A stretch of DNA of 64,000 nucleotides, taken from assembly GCA_019022495.1 (NCBI GenBank), contig JAFEKR010000030.1:310001-374000 (forward strand), given 5' to 3'. Of the stretch, positions 63,730-64,000 are shown piece after piece; position 1 is the first letter of the stretch, and each line of letters starts with the position of its first letter. The notes beneath the pieces were generated by a model. That model did not search any database and had not been told where the DNA came from. It saw nothing but the letters and a program-made list of their open reading frames with translations. The translations under genes were made by a program, and so were the position numbers. Source of the stretch: Epichloe hybrida (taxonomy: Eukaryota; Ascomycota; Sordariomycetes; Hypocreales; Clavicipitaceae).

Positions 63730-64000
63730 CCACCCAGACAAAACAAAAGCCGTGGGGCATCATGCGTAGCTTCACAGGCGGCTTCTACCTCATTATTCCA
63801 AGGCGACATGATTGCACAGGCCCGGCAGTAATTACGTACAACTGTTTGAGTACGTGGTCTCTACGGCTGCACACTAGTTCAATGTCGAACGGAACGGTAA
63901 AAAATAGAAAATAGATGAACAAATGAGCAACCTTGAAACATGACGTGGTTGTAATAAATTCTTCAGTGACTCCAGTCTCCTTTTAATGTGCGAGCCAGCG
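63730..64000 (+). terminator. 3' UTR and polyadenylation region of the mannosidase gene
   Basis: No coding sequence follows the stop at 63729. An AATAAA hexamer lies at 63953-63958, a candidate poly(A) signal, with TTGT/GT-rich sequence nearby. Nothing else is seen to the window edge. Confidence 0.45.

Overview
The window is from a filamentous ascomycete (Pezizomycotina). The evidence is short GT-AG introns (62-94 bp), fungal-type gene families, and about 55 kb of AT-rich, TpA-rich DNA full of retrotransposons whose reading frames are broken almost only by TAA and TAG. That is the signature of repeat-induced point mutation (RIP, CpA to TpA). Genus and species cannot be read from the sequence.

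Layout. (1) 1-3785, normal composition: two genes on the minus strand, a DHA1-type MFS transporter running off the left edge and a flavin amine oxidase of the L-amino-acid-oxidase type. The oxidase has lost its 5' end at the edge of the transposon block and is called a pseudogene. (2) 3786 to about 58480, the RIP-mutated nest. It holds a complete Ty3/gypsy element A (minus, 191-bp LTRs), an unmutated host-like island with a truncated ORF (11650-12150), and copia element B (plus) with chromovirus E1 (minus, 267-bp LTRs) inserted in it. Next come a solo E LTR, a 17-copy decamer minisatellite, a LINE fragment, copia D, and copia C1. C1 is broken by copia C2, which carries a LINE (minus, 16-bp target duplication) and a second chromovirus, E2 (plus), inserted in its 3' LTR. 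Matching target-site duplications support A, B, E1, E2 and the LINE, so part of the insertion order can be read. (3) 58481-64000, normal composition: a 357-bp MITE with long inverted repeats and a 9-bp target duplication, an intact gene for a fungal nuclease-fold-like protein of unknown function (DUF7924-like), a 1.4-kb intergenic region, and a complete class I alpha-1,2-mannosidase gene (GH47) with one intron.

The host genes do not form an evident pathway. The transporter and oxidase may be neighbours from a nitrogen-use or secondary-metabolism locus, and the mannosidase is a Golgi/ER housekeeping glycosidase. The most notable signals are these: element outer ends that escaped RIP while their inner ends did not; a conserved antisense TATA box and coding-like stretch in the 1.9-kb tail of both chromoviruses; the truncation of the oxidase at an LTR-like junction; and possible hAT termini capping simple-sequence blocks.
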